NCBI RefSeq assembly: GCF_963678635.1
Contig: NC_087062.1
Span: forward strand, 6,870,193 to 6,934,192
Direction: 5' to 3'
Origin: Symsagittifera roscoffensis
Taxonomy: Eukaryota; Xenacoelomorpha; Acoela; Convolutidae
Length of the DNA stretch: 64,000 bases
Both the position numbers and the translations under genes were made by a program. The notes beneath the pieces were generated by a model, which worked only from the letters and a program-made list of their open reading frames with translations, was not told the origin of the DNA and made no database searches. Positions 1-29,867 of this stretch are shown piece after piece (position 1 is the stretch's first letter; every line of letters begins with the position of its first letter).

Positions 1-2
1 GT

Positions 3-74
3 GTCGCCGATGAAAACTATGAGCAGCTGGCTGACAAACATCGCCTTCGGATCATCCATAGAATTTTGACATAA
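3..74 (+). CDS. possible C-terminal end of an upstream gene (partial)
   Basis: Frame 3 is open from the window edge to a TAA at 72-74 and reads as a mixed charged/hydrophobic tail ending in RIIHRILT. This stretch is richer in G and C than the spacer that follows, as the other exons here are. The other two forward frames are less convincing: one closes early and one closes at TGA (67-69). I infer the last exon of a gene to the left. It is too short to assign to a family, and chance openness cannot be excluded. Confidence 0.3.
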   Translation, partial: VADENYEQLADKHRLRIIHRILT

Positions 75-2360
75 TACTTGATAGCTTCTCAAAAATGGAC
101 AGACAATATTACAAAAAGTTCAATGTACACAAATAAACAAGCGTTAGGAAATCCGCATTTTGTTTTGCTCAAAATTTCAGTTTTGATTCCTGGACCTGCA
201 ATAATGCCAGTATAAGAGCAATCAGCCAGATATGAAACACTGTCAGCTTCAAAACTGTTTAATTGTCGTAAGTAGTGGATGTTGGAGGTGATCAGGGGGT
301 CCCTGGTGACCCACATGTTTTAAGATAGGGAATAGAACATCCGGTCACCCAGTTATTTATAAACATTGGGTATAGAGTCTACAATGTATTAAGTTAGAGA
401 ATATAATATTACTGTTTGTGTCATGGTAAGATAATGGTAAAAAAGTATATATTTTTTGGTTTTTGTGTAGAAATCTTAAGTTTTTTTGGAAAAAATCTTG
501 GTGCGCGTTACCTAATTGGTAAATATCAATACCTAATTGTGTGTAGATTGTGGAATGAAGGTGTTATAGTTCGTTTTTTTTCAGAATAAGTCAATAATAA
601 GAGTTTTTGCACCAAAATTGAGATTTTTTTTTCATTTTTTTGAAAAATTTCAAAAATTTAAACACGATAAGATTTGATCTAATTCGAGCTAGGTTGTGCG
701 TTTTGTACTGCTCAGAATCCTAATAAGAAAGCTAATAATAGCAATACACGTACCAAAACATCAGAGTTCTCCGAAGAATCATGAAAATAACCATAATTTT
801 TGAAAAAGTGTATTCATTTTAGACTCAGTATCTATCCAAAATTTTTTATGTTACACCTTTCATATATATGCTTAGCTGGTTTTCTGTCTAGCTAAATACG
901 ACGAACTTATTTAAGAGCCTCAATTCAAATGATTCAATGAGAAAAGTTCATGATTCAACTCTTCCTCTGTGTTTTTCTCAAAATTCAACCAAGTTATATA
1001 CAAAAAACTAGAATTTCTGAGAGGTATTTCTCGTTAATTATATTCAATTTTAGATCATTGAGGTGAAATGAACGTTTTAATGTTATACTAGAATGTGGAT
1101 GAAATTGAACCAAAATTGATCACTATCTCTCTTTTGCTTTTACTTAATTTTTCATGATTTTTTGTAAAAATTTTTGTTTTAAGGCTATTTCTGCTTTATA
1201 TAGGTTCTCGCTTTTGAACTCATTTTACAGGAAAAACTAATCAAAACTGGAGAGTTTAAGGGGAAAATAGTATCAATTGAACAATCAATTTGATGGTAGT
1301 GGTAAAAATAGAACTGCAATCATCTAAAAATTACTGTATTTTGTATATGTGTACATCTGGCAGAAAAAACCTATTGTTCAGTTGCTACTGTAAAATAGTC
1401 TTAAAATCTTTTTTTTTCCTGATTTTTGTCCGAAGTTTCTGATTTTTGTCTGAAAATTTTGAAAGTAGAAATACGCAATGAAACCCAGTTTTTAAATTCT
1501 GCTTTATCTGAAAGCTTTCGAAAGACCATTTTTTAAAATAAAAATCCAGGTATAAGCTGTATCAATTGAACTAAATCTATGAAACTAAATGGAAATTAAT
1601 TCAGCAAAAACTCTACAGTTCCACCTAATTTTCCTGTTGAAATAAAATTGAAGCCAATCAGAACAAAAGTACGAATTTTACAGTGTGTCTTCAAATCTCG
1701 TCTTGTTAATTATCATATCAATTGAGAGTTTATACATCTGATTCTGTTAAAATTATCAGTTTGCTGAAGAAATTCCAGCAAATCCTTAATTATTTTTCTA
1801 AAAATTTTTACGCAACGGTTTTTAAAGCAAAATTATTTTTGTGTAAATCTTGAAAGCAGGTTTTTGATTCATGTTTTATCTATTATCTTCCATAAGAACT
1901 ATTTTTGCTTGATTTGAATAAAAAACATAGTGAAAAAACTGTATCAATTAACCGAACTTTTTTTGCTTAGGAGTTTTGTTTACTTCAGAAAACGATCCTT
2001 AAACCATCTGAGTTTTAACAAATTTTACTTAATTCATCAAATGATAACAAAATTTCCAATAAATTACGCATAATTACGTTTTTTATGTTGGTTTTTTTCT
2101 CAAGCTATAACTGATAACCTGAATTGAAGCAAAATGATATCAAAATTCCTAAAGAATTAAAATGAATTTCTATTTGACTAATTTTTTTTTCTGGTTTAAT
2201 CTTTTTTCAGTTTTTACGCTTTTATCATCGAGCCTTTTAAATTGGAATTTAGAGTTTTACCTGGTAAACAATTTGTATTACAAAATCACTTAGTCATTTT
2301 CTTATCCAATTTTCGGAATCTCATTTTTTGAACTTTCGAAATCTGTGCTTTCTTCAATTC
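75..2360. other. AT-rich intergenic spacer
   Basis: Both strands are dense in stops and homopolymer A and T runs. I see no exon, RNA gene or complete mobile element here. Confidence 0.5.
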
Positions 2361-2821
2361 ATAATTTCTGAACTTTCGGAATCTGTACCTTAATCAACTA
2401 ACTAACTAACATTTTTTTGGTCATCTGATTTTCAAGTACCGTTCCGTATGATTATTTTAAAATTGACTGTCAATTTTTCTAATTCGATTCGGTATATTTT
2501 CAGTTTTGCGTTTTGAATTTCTGAACTTTCGGAATCTATACCTTAATCAACTAACTAACTAACATTTTTTTGGTCATCTGATTTTCAAGTACCGTTCCGT
2601 ATGATTTATTTTAAAATTGACTGTCAATTTTTCTAATTCGATTCGGTATATTTTTAGTTTTGCGTTTTGAATTTCTGAACTTTCGGTATCTATACCTTAA
2701 TCAACTAACTAACTAACATTTTTTTGGTCATCTGATTTTCAAGTACCGTTCCGTATGATTTATTTTAAAATTGACTGTCAATTTTTCTAATTCGATTCGG
2801 TATATTTTCAGTTTTGCGTTT
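2361..2821. repeat. tandem repeat, three units of about 154 bp
   Basis: The phrase CTGAACTTTCGG begins at 2368, 2521 and 2675, spacing of 153 and 154 bp. Each unit then carries the same CAACTAACTAACTAAC stretch, an ACCGTTCCGTATGAT stretch and GATTCGGTATATTTT. Only single-base changes and one-base indels separate the units, so the duplication is fairly recent. A weaker relic of the same unit lies at 4450-4540. Confidence 0.85.
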
Positions 2822-4942
2822 TTTCTTATTCTGTTCGTTTGGTTATGAAGGTTTTGGTTATTTTTTCATCCCTAACGGTGTCTGCCAAAGTGTTGTCGGC
2901 TTTGTTACTTTTTAGAAGTGTTGTTTCGAGCCTATTTCTAGCGATAAGCAAGGGAGTTGCTTAAATATTCCGAGTTTTTGGGTTTTTTTTTTAAATCCAC
3001 GACGACGATTTTTCAGTTTTGTTGCATCAACCATCATTGCCTGTTAGAAGAACTGTATATAGGATTGAAATTTTAATGCTAAACCGTATTTTGTTTTATC
3101 TTACATCTGAGTTTATGAATTTTAAAATTATCAATGTCGTAGAATTACTACCAAACATTTTGGTTGATAGTTTTTTAGGCTTTAATATGCCTGCAACTAA
3201 AATTCTATTAGGAGTTCGTATTCAAATTACAGCTGGTTTTGGTTTTTTAGTCGGTCAACATTGCTGCATGTTGATTGATGATTTTAAATGGGTGAGCTTA
3301 AAATGAAATTTTCAGACGCTCAGGCCTCGAAGTTTTGGAGACCAGTTTTTTGTCGAAAAAGTAAGTCTGTTGGTCAAAATCTTGGCGTTTCGTTTGTTGT
3401 TTAGATCAGGATGACTGCATGTTGATATATCTCTGCTTGGATTTGCGAACTCACAGAATAATCATGAGACTCGCTGTCATTTTTGTAAAGCTGAATTATT
3501 CATAGCATTTAGAACCCTAAATTATTTCGCGTTCGGTGTGAAGCCTCTTCTGGGCATGGTGAAGCTTATTCTGTTCGTTTCGGTTTGAAGATATTGTTTT
3601 TTTTTCATCCCAACCGTTGTCTGCCCAAGTTTTGTGCAGCGCGTTTATTTATGTCCCGGATAAAACTGTCTGAAATTCAAAAAGTGTCCAAGACATTGGC
3701 TTCCCAGATAAAATTGATGTCGTTTGAAGAGCGATAATAAGCTTTCATTTCAGTTTGTGCTGGATGCTATGCGAATCTTGAAATTTGATGTTTCGAAATT
3801 TCCTGTAGCTCAAACTTTTTTGACAAATTTTTCGGCTGTTCGGGCGTCTATAAAATTTTTTTGACTTCGTTACCGATTCATAATTCTTGCCTTACTTGCT
3901 TACTGCAAGCAATTATAAATGTTGCTCACGCTCAAATTTGATTTTTTTGCGCTTGAGTCTTTTTTGTTTTCTACTTAATTTCTGGAGAAGGAAAACTAAA
4001 TAATGGTCCACTAATCTTGTTCAGAAAGTTGTAACAGAAAATTCAATTGTATGTTGAGTTTCACTAAAAATTATTTTCGAAAACTGATTGAAAAGTTTCT
4101 TCGTTCCAACAATCTCGACTGAGCAGCAAGAAATATTTTTCTTCCAAGCGCTTAGGCGTCAAAAAGTTGTTCGGCTGCATTTCATGTCGTGGGATCCTTT
4201 TTAGAGTTACATACTTTCCAATGCCAGGTTTTTTCCTGTGCAACAAATTCGTCTGCAAACGAAATACTGGAAGTTGACTGAATTTTACAAAAAAAAATAG
4301 CGAAGTCATTTTCTGTTCACCACTTCGCTCTTGCCTGCGATAACAGAAATAAAAGCTTTCTCTATTTTTTTCGGATTCAAAAATGGCTGCGTCCAAGTGA
4401 TAAGTTATCGATGGATACTCCATCATTCTTGAATCATTTTCTCAATTTACATTTTCTGATTTTTGGAATCTGTACTTTCGTCAATTTACAAACATAGTTT
4501 GAGCAAATTGCTTGACAATTTAGCTAAGCGATTCGGTATGTTTTCATTTTTTGTTGCTTTTATTTCTCCTATTTCAGCCATTTTTTATTTTATTTAAAAT
4601 TTTTTTTTTCAGAATTACTTTTGCCGTTTTATCGCTCGTGTTTGCAAAGTCCAGCTTAGCGTCTTTTTGAAAAAAGTTTGACGACTTTTGCTATGTTTTG
4701 TGAATTTCGTTGCAGGTATAATGAAGTTCGGATAAACCAGGATTTTTTCGATTTCAACATGTTTTTTTGAAGTTATCGATTCGTGTTTTGATTTTTTGAA
4801 GTCCTTCTTTGTTTTTGCTTCTTCCTCGAGACATGTATATTTTAAATTGCGCAGAAGTCTGTGTTTTTGTTGTCTTACGGTGTGTTTAGATCACTTCAAC
4901 CTTCAATAAAGTCAAGACTTCAACCAAGTCGAATGAGACGAC
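2822..4942. other. spacer upstream of the kinase gene
   Basis: T-rich sequence with no supported exon. A 95-codon frame at 3019-3306 is hydrophobic and AT-driven and is not called. The kinase promoter and any 5' untranslated exon probably lie here, but I cannot point to a TATA box or start site. Confidence 0.4.
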
Positions 4943-4955
4943 GTTTTATTTTCAG
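4943..4955 (+). promoter_or_regulatory. 3' splice acceptor 5 nt before the kinase start codon
   Basis: A T-rich tract ends in TTTTCAG at 4955, followed by TTCAA and the ATG at 4961. This is either the end of a 5'-UTR intron or a spliced-leader trans-splicing site. Sequence alone does not separate the two. Confidence 0.5.
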
Positions 4956-4960
4956 TTCAA

Positions 4961-23971
<19,011 letters not shown>

Positions 23972-24106
23972 AGACCAGCTGAACACGCTACGCAGTCTGG
24001 CTGGCTTAACCTAAGACGATCTTTCTTCAATCATATCAAAAACTGTCTAAAATATTTATGAAATTGCTGTAAAAATAGCTTCTGTACACTTGTACTTTCT
24101 TGTAGA

Positions 24107-24112
24107 AATATA
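24107..24112 (+). terminator. possible polyadenylation signal of the kinase gene
   Basis: AATATA, a weak variant of AATAAA, lies about 135 nt after the stop. No canonical AATAAA is seen nearby. Confidence 0.25.
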
Positions 24113-24129
24113 AAATTTATAAAATATAC

Positions 24130-25010
24130 TGGTGTGTAAACATTCGACCGGAAAATTTCTCTCTTTCAGTTAAATTTTTGATTGACTTTTTTCAAAGCAT
24201 CGATGAACTATTCTGCTCACGAATAGCGGAGATGTCGACTTTGAGGAGCGTATTTTTGATTGACCTGATAAGAGGCTGTTCAATTTCATGTATTGCTATA
24301 TCAATCGTAATTTCTATATTGATACATTGATGCAAGATGTATAATTATCATTTATACTTAATTTTCTAAAGAAATTTCAGATCTCTTTGATTATTTCCCC
24401 CCTTTGGTACCTAGTAACAAAGTGCAACCCCTTCAAAGAACTAATTCAACGGTTGAGCATTTGTGATTTTTGAACCTAATAACGAATCTCTCCCGTTTGC
24501 AAAAGTGCGAAGGGAATAGTTAAAGAGATTCGATATTTGTAATGTATTGTAAAAGTATGAATGCTTTTTTGTTCTAGAAATTATGGGTTTTGATTAATTC
24601 ATTGATAACATTTTCTTGTTTTTTTTCCTGATTGCTGTATAACCAGAGTTTCGTGGAAAGTCATAGATTCTAGTCATATTGTTGATTGCTACTCGACATG
24701 TTGAATGTTTTTTTTTGGTGAATAACAGAGACAGTACTTCGCCAGACACAACTCAATAGTAATTACAGGAACAATACTTTTAGACGGTGTTTTTTGCACC
24801 TATTTTGGCGGTACATTTACAAAAACAATCCTATACAAAAGAGTCCGAAACATCAAAAAAGGCTCTAAAAACAGTCCCATACAAAACAGTCCAAAACTAT
24901 TAAGTTTTTTAGACCTTTTTGACAGAACTGATCTACGCTTTGAAAACTTAAACATGAGCGTAATTAAAGATCAAAGAGCTAAACATGGAACAATAATTCA
25001 GATACAAATC
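24130..25010. other. intergenic spacer
   Basis: AT-rich with a small CCCC-ended foldback (24381-24533). No gene supported. Confidence 0.5.
24381..24533. mobile_element. small foldback element with CCCC-type ends, copy 2
   Basis: TCTCTTTGATTATTTCCCCCC on the left and AAGGGAATAGTTAAAGAGA on the right are inverted forms of one another. Confidence 0.6.
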
Positions 25011-25014
25011 AAAG

Positions 25015-25092
25015 GGCTCATGGTATAGTGGTTAAAGCGGTAGACTCAAACTCTAGAGCTCAAATGATCGAATCCCCGGCGGCACAAAATTT
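25015..25092 (+). mobile_element. tRNA-like SINE head
   Basis: Box A-like TGGTATAGTGGTTAAAGCGG, an anticodon-type loop around CTCAAAC (CAA, leucine-like) and box B-like GATCGAATCCCCGG, followed by a T-rich tail like that of the other SINEs. The acceptor-stem ends do not pair, so this is a SINE head or tRNA pseudogene and not a working tRNA. Confidence 0.6.
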
Positions 25093-25433
25093 TTTTCTAA
25101 TTTTCCAAAAAAAAGTTGAAATTCGGTTAAATATGATAATGGGTATATCTAGGGTACAACAAAGGGTTCAACGTTAGAGGATTGGGCGGGGGCAAAATCA
25201 AAATCAACATCTTGTATGTATTCATTGTTTTGCCGGTTTCAAATTGACTCAGTTTTGAAAAATCAAGGAAAACAATTAAACTTGGAATTTTTTTTTATTG
25301 CTTGGCAGTGTGGAATAAGTGTGAAAACTCATAACAAAAGAAGTTTCTGATTAGAATTTATTATTATAACTACTTCCTTTCAAAAACCCAATACTTTTGT
25401 TGGGTTGATATGACCTAATCATAGTGATTAGGT
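25093..25433. other. spacer after the tRNA-like SINE head
   Basis: AT-rich sequence between the SINE head and the transposase relic. Nothing recognised. Confidence 0.4.
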
Positions 25434-25880
25434 TTTTGGTATATAGCCTTTTTGGGTCGGGCTACTTTTTGTCCTACGCACATTTTTTCTAACAATTTTT
25501 CCGCATTCTTTTGCTCGTCCTGGAACTTCTCGATGAGTTTTGGAAATGAAGGATGCTTACTGTTGACCAGTTGTGCGAAATTGCTGTTCAAACCTTTTAC
25601 AGCGTTGTTGGTGTCTAGGCTTCTGTCGTCCTGGAAAAGTCAGTCTACCAATGTATGTGTCCTCGAAATAATTGAAAATTGGCTGACTTTCTTTAGGTGT
25701 CATACCTTGCAGAAGCTCAAGAGCAGTGGAGACGTCCTCCACGGGCAGAAATGCTGTTGCAAGAAGCATTCGAATAAGTTCGCGAAAATTAAGGTCATTG
25801 TTGTAATTGGTTTGCCTGACGACTGAGCATGTCGCCAGACGCTTTGACTCACATGGAAAAATTTCAAAACTGAATATGAG
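25434..25880 (-). pseudogene. MULE-type transposase fragment, frameshifted
   Basis: On the minus strand two overlapping frames give the C-terminal part of a MULE-superfamily transposase. The first (from about 25880 to 25640) reads LNFRELIRMLLATAFLP, then EDVSTALELLQG and YFEDTYIGR. After a frameshift near 25630 the second reads TNNAVKGLNSNF and KHPSFPKLIEKFQDEQ. The order (FEDT-IGR, then TNN-V-G, then P-F-KLI--FQ-EQ) is that of MULE/FLYWCH-associated transposases. No catalytic DDE region is present. The element is dead. Confidence 0.6.
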
Positions 25881-26094
25881 CACTTTGATGGGTAGCTACT
25901 ATTCAGTTTCTCACAGCTACTTCAAACTCAATTGCAACGCGTTTTTGGGAATCAACTTTAAGAATATTGAGAAGGCGACAATAAGTTGATTCCTTTTTGT
26001 CGGGTAGCAGAGCGTAAACAATAGAGTAAAGCATACTTCAACAGAAGCGTGTATTGTAAAAATTTGTTAGGATACATTGGTAGCAGTCCAATAC
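25881..26094. other. short spacer
   Basis: Nothing recognised between the transposase fragment and the next repeat. Confidence 0.4.
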
Positions 26095-26335
26095 AGGCAC
26101 GCTCCACTATCAAAAAGAAAAATTGAAATGGTCCCGAAAAACGTGAATGACTTCTAGTTTCTAAAATGATTTTAATTTAAGATTTCTCTGTGGATTTAAA
26201 AAATTACGTATTGATCCGAACTGTTCATTCTAATTTCGAAAGTTGAATTTGTTCAAAAAAGAAGGCAGTATTTTTAAGTTTTCTTGATTGTATTGACAGG
26301 TTTCCATCTGTCTGCTAACTAAGATTAGATAGAAG
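26095..26335 (+). repeat. 300-bp intronic repeat, copy 6 (outside the kinase gene)
   Basis: AATACAGGCACGCTCCAC, GGTCCCGAAAAACGTGAATG, CTTCTAGTTTC and a close near TTTCCATCTGTCTG. Shows the family is not restricted to kinase introns. Confidence 0.55.
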
Positions 26336-26879
26336 CATATGAAGCCTTGTAATGAGGTGATGATTAATTGCGCGATGAGACCATGAGGCCGATAAAATTT
26401 GAGCCGACAAACGACTTTCCGGCAAATGAATTTTTCGCGGGAAAAAAGTTCATTTGCCTTTTCATTTTTTGTGTACGCTTTCAAAGTATCTGTATCAAGC
26501 TCTGCTCAAAATCGAGTATTTGGAAGCAAGTTTTCATCATTTTTTTTGAAAAGGCTTCATTGCCACCTAATATGATTTGTTTTTGCATGCGATAAGCAAC
26601 TGTTATCAAATCGCATTATAGACTTTTTCCGAGCTAACAACAAGTTTTACAAAATCAGTTGAAGCAATTGCAGCTGACATACTGTTGAATCACAGCTGTC
26701 ATAGGGGACTTGAAACTTTAAAAAGTTTTTACATAATCAGTTTTCTTTTTTGGCTCAACTGGAGTTAGCTCTAAGATTGGCGGCCTTGTTTCCGCTTCGT
26801 AAGTTTTTTCAGTCGCCAGTTTGAACTGCAAATTTCCTGCCTAGATTTGCATGTTTGCCTAGAATTTTTTGGTTGATCA
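26336..26879. other. spacer
   Basis: No gene supported. GCGATAAGCAA (26589) recurs near 2940, 11792 and 13030 as a short dispersed motif. Confidence 0.4.
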
Positions 26880-27785
26880 AAGCAAATTTTGTGAAAATGA
26901 GTGGTATCGGGTTTTTTTTAATTTTTTTTGGAACGCTTTGGCAAAAGTTTTCGCCTATCTGAAAACTTTTAATTTGTTTTCCTCAAAAACTCCTCTTCCG
27001 ATTTTCGAAAGAGTGGTACCAATGGGAAATTTGTCTACTCACCGGTGTGCCTGCTTCAATCCTTAGTCTCTTTTTACCTTACCCTTTTTCTACATCTTTC
27101 AAAAAACTGTGAGGGAATTTTGACCCATGTTTTTGGTTTTTTCAAATACCTTTTCTGAAAACTACCCGCCCAAATCTTTGGTTTCAATCAAAAAAACGGA
27201 TTGTGGCAAGCTCCCATGCATAAGCGGATACGCTCTAAAAATATTAAACGAAAGCTATGGACCTCAGTAAAAAACGTCCGATTTTTTTATCGTTTTTTGA
27301 AACTTTATTTTTTTTTCGAAAATACTGCCACTCCAAATCTGAGTTTTTCTACTTTATTCAAAAGGACGGGCTATTAGAAGTTCCCATACAAAAGCGGTTA
27401 CGCCTAGTTTATTAAAGTTATGACCCTCGGAATATTCAATGTTGTGATTTTGGGCATTTTTTCAAGTTTTTAGAAAATTTTATTAGAAAACTACCCTCCG
27501 AAATCTGAGTTTTTGATTTCAATCGAAAGAACGGGTCGTGGAAAGCTTTTAACGAAAAGAGTTATGACCCTCAAAAATTCAAAACTTTGACTACACTGTG
27601 ACAGGAAATACATATTTGATAGTTTTTGAATTTCTTAAACTCATGCGGAAGGACAAGAAATTTTCAAAAACTGGGCTTCACTCAAAATCTTAGTTGGTTC
27701 TCTTATAAAATAACTAGGAGTGAATTTTTTTTCAGCTCGTTTTGGCAGAATAACCTTCGAGAAAATCAAAAATTTTAAATATTGA
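26880..27785 (+). repeat. CTACCCTCCCAAATCT array, first block
   Basis: Imperfect units built from AAACTACCC, CCAAATCTGAGTTTTTG, TTTCAATCGAAAG, a GTGG-AAGCTCC patch, GCGGTTACGCC and a GTTATGACCCTC patch. Units follow each other at irregular spacing of roughly 130-190 bp. Non-coding. Confidence 0.7.
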
Positions 27786-27789
27786 ACTG

Positions 27790-29860
27790 ATTACAAAAGC
27801 ATGTTAGATTGAAGGATGCTAAAAACGTTGCTCATTAGATTTGGGTGGGTAGTTTTTGAGAATAGTCAAAAAGTTTCGAAAAACGGTCAAAAAGTCAAAA
27901 ATTTTCATTATATTTTTCATAATACATAAAATTGAACGTTTTCTCCAACTTTTATGCTTTTTTGAAAAACTACCTTCACAAATCTAAGATTTTGGGTTCA
28001 ATGGATAGAACGTGTTGTGGTAAGCTCCGCAGCATAATTTTTTACGTCCAAATTGTTTTTACACCAAAAGTTAAGACCCTTGAAAAAGTCAACATTATGA
28101 TTTTTGATCGCTTTTTGAAACTGACATGTCTCGAGAACGACTCTGCCAAGCCTGTTGTGGTAAAAATGTGTTATGGTAACCATAAACTCTGATTTGGGAG
28201 GGTAGTTTTCGAGAAAAGTCGAAAAATTACAAAAAACGGTCAAAAAGTCGTAAATTTGATTTGCCCTAGGGCCATAAATTTTTGTATTAAAAAATTTATG
28301 CGTAACCGCTTGAGCAGGGGAGCTCCTCACAACGCGTACTTTCGACTCAAACTAAAATTTCAGATTTGGGAAGTAGTTTTCGAGAAAAACCAAAAAGTTT
28401 CAAAGAGTGGTCAAAAAAGCTTTCCGCAACCTGCTTTATCCATTGAACCCAAAATCTCAGATTTGGTAGGGTCATTTTCCAAGAAGTGAAAAAAAAAATT
28501 TGGGTCAAAAATCTCCCCACCATACTTTTCAAAGGCTGCAGAAAGTGAGGTAAGATTAAAAGAGATTGGGTAAGTATGCAAACACACAGGGGAGTGGGCG
28601 GACTTCTCATTGGTACTACATTTTTGAAGAGTAATTTTTGAGAAAAACTAATTTTTTTGAAAAAGTGAAAATTTTTCCAAAGCGTCATAATTACTTTTTC
28701 ATAATTTTCATAAAACATGAATTTGAAAATTTTTTCCATTTTTTACGCTTTTTTGAAAAACTACCTTCACAAATCTAAGATTTTGGGTTCAATGGATAGA
28801 ACGTGTTGTGGTAAGCTCCGCTGCATAAGCTTTTACATCCAAATTGTTTTTACACCAAAAGTTAAGACCTCGAAAAAGTCAACATTATGATTTTTGATCG
28901 CTTTTTGAAACTGACATGTCTCGAGAACTACTCTGCCAAGCCTGTTGTGGTAAAAATGTGTTGTGGTAAGCTCAGTTGCATAATCGACTACGCCCATATT
29001 TTTTCAAAGGGATGAATTCTCGGAAATGTCAACTATCTTATTTGTTAACCTTTGTTCTACTTTTCTTGATAACTATCCTGTCAAATCTGATACCATAGCT
29101 TAACTCAACACGACAAGTTGTTGAAAACTTACCTTTATAATTTGCTGCGCCCAGTTTTAAAGGTTATGACCTTCAAACAGGTGAAAGTTTTGAACCTTTG
29201 ACAGTTTTTTTGGAATTATTTGATTATTATTATGCCAATTCTCAGTCTTTCATCGAGAAACCCGATACTGGGAATCTTCTCTTTGTTAGTGGTCACGACC
29301 TGCTTTATGCAGAAAAAAACATGGATTTCGGAAAGTAAAGTTATGATTGTTCTCAAAAACCATCCCACTAAATCTGAGATGAAAAGTTTAATTGAAAGAA
29401 GCCGTTGCGAGAATTTCTTCTTCAGAAGTGTATTTTCGATTTTTTGTCGTTGGGGAAATCTTATTGCTTTGGGTAAAATCAATTATATCAAAAGCTTTCA
29501 CTCTTACTACTTATTTTAGTAGAGAAACAACTAAGTTTTTGAGCAATGTCCAGTTTTTGAAATTATACGTTTCATCCCGCATCAGTACTGCAAATTCACA
29601 AAAAAAAATTAAATCAAACAGTTACATCCAGCTTTAGCTGGGTTTTAGGTATCCTTCATCGGGACATGCAAAAATTTTGGCTCAACTTGTTTTTTTTTTC
29701 AATTTTTTCGTTTTTGTAATTGTTTTTTTTTATGATAGTTTTGTATCGCAGGTGGTGCAAAGCTCCACTTCACCGCTGTGCTAGATAAAAAGTTAACAAA
29801 ATGAGGCAGGTGGTTTGAATTCGGTTGTCTGCTTATTCTAATTTTATTTTAGTTTTGTTA
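27790..29860 (+). repeat. 2-kb composite repeat, copy A
   Basis: Starts TTAGATTGAAGGATGCTAAA and ends after the hairpin tail CACTTCACCGCTGTGCTAG. Copy B (29868-32065) has the same order of segments. Inside copy A, about 220 bp (27952-28170) recur at 28752-28975. Units occur in both orientations, so parts can fold back. Open frames of 77-130 codons here occur in both copies and are composition artefacts. Confidence 0.75.
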
Positions 29861-29867
29861 TTTCAAG

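Noticed and set aside
3019-3306. 95-codon frame upstream of the kinase
   Set aside because: AT-driven hydrophobic translation, no family resemblance, no splice support.
25015-25092. functional leucine tRNA gene
   Set aside because: Box A and B are present, but the acceptor stem does not pair and the T-rich tail matches the SINEs.
25452-25826. 124-codon plus-strand frame
   Set aside because: Antisense of the MULE transposase fragment.
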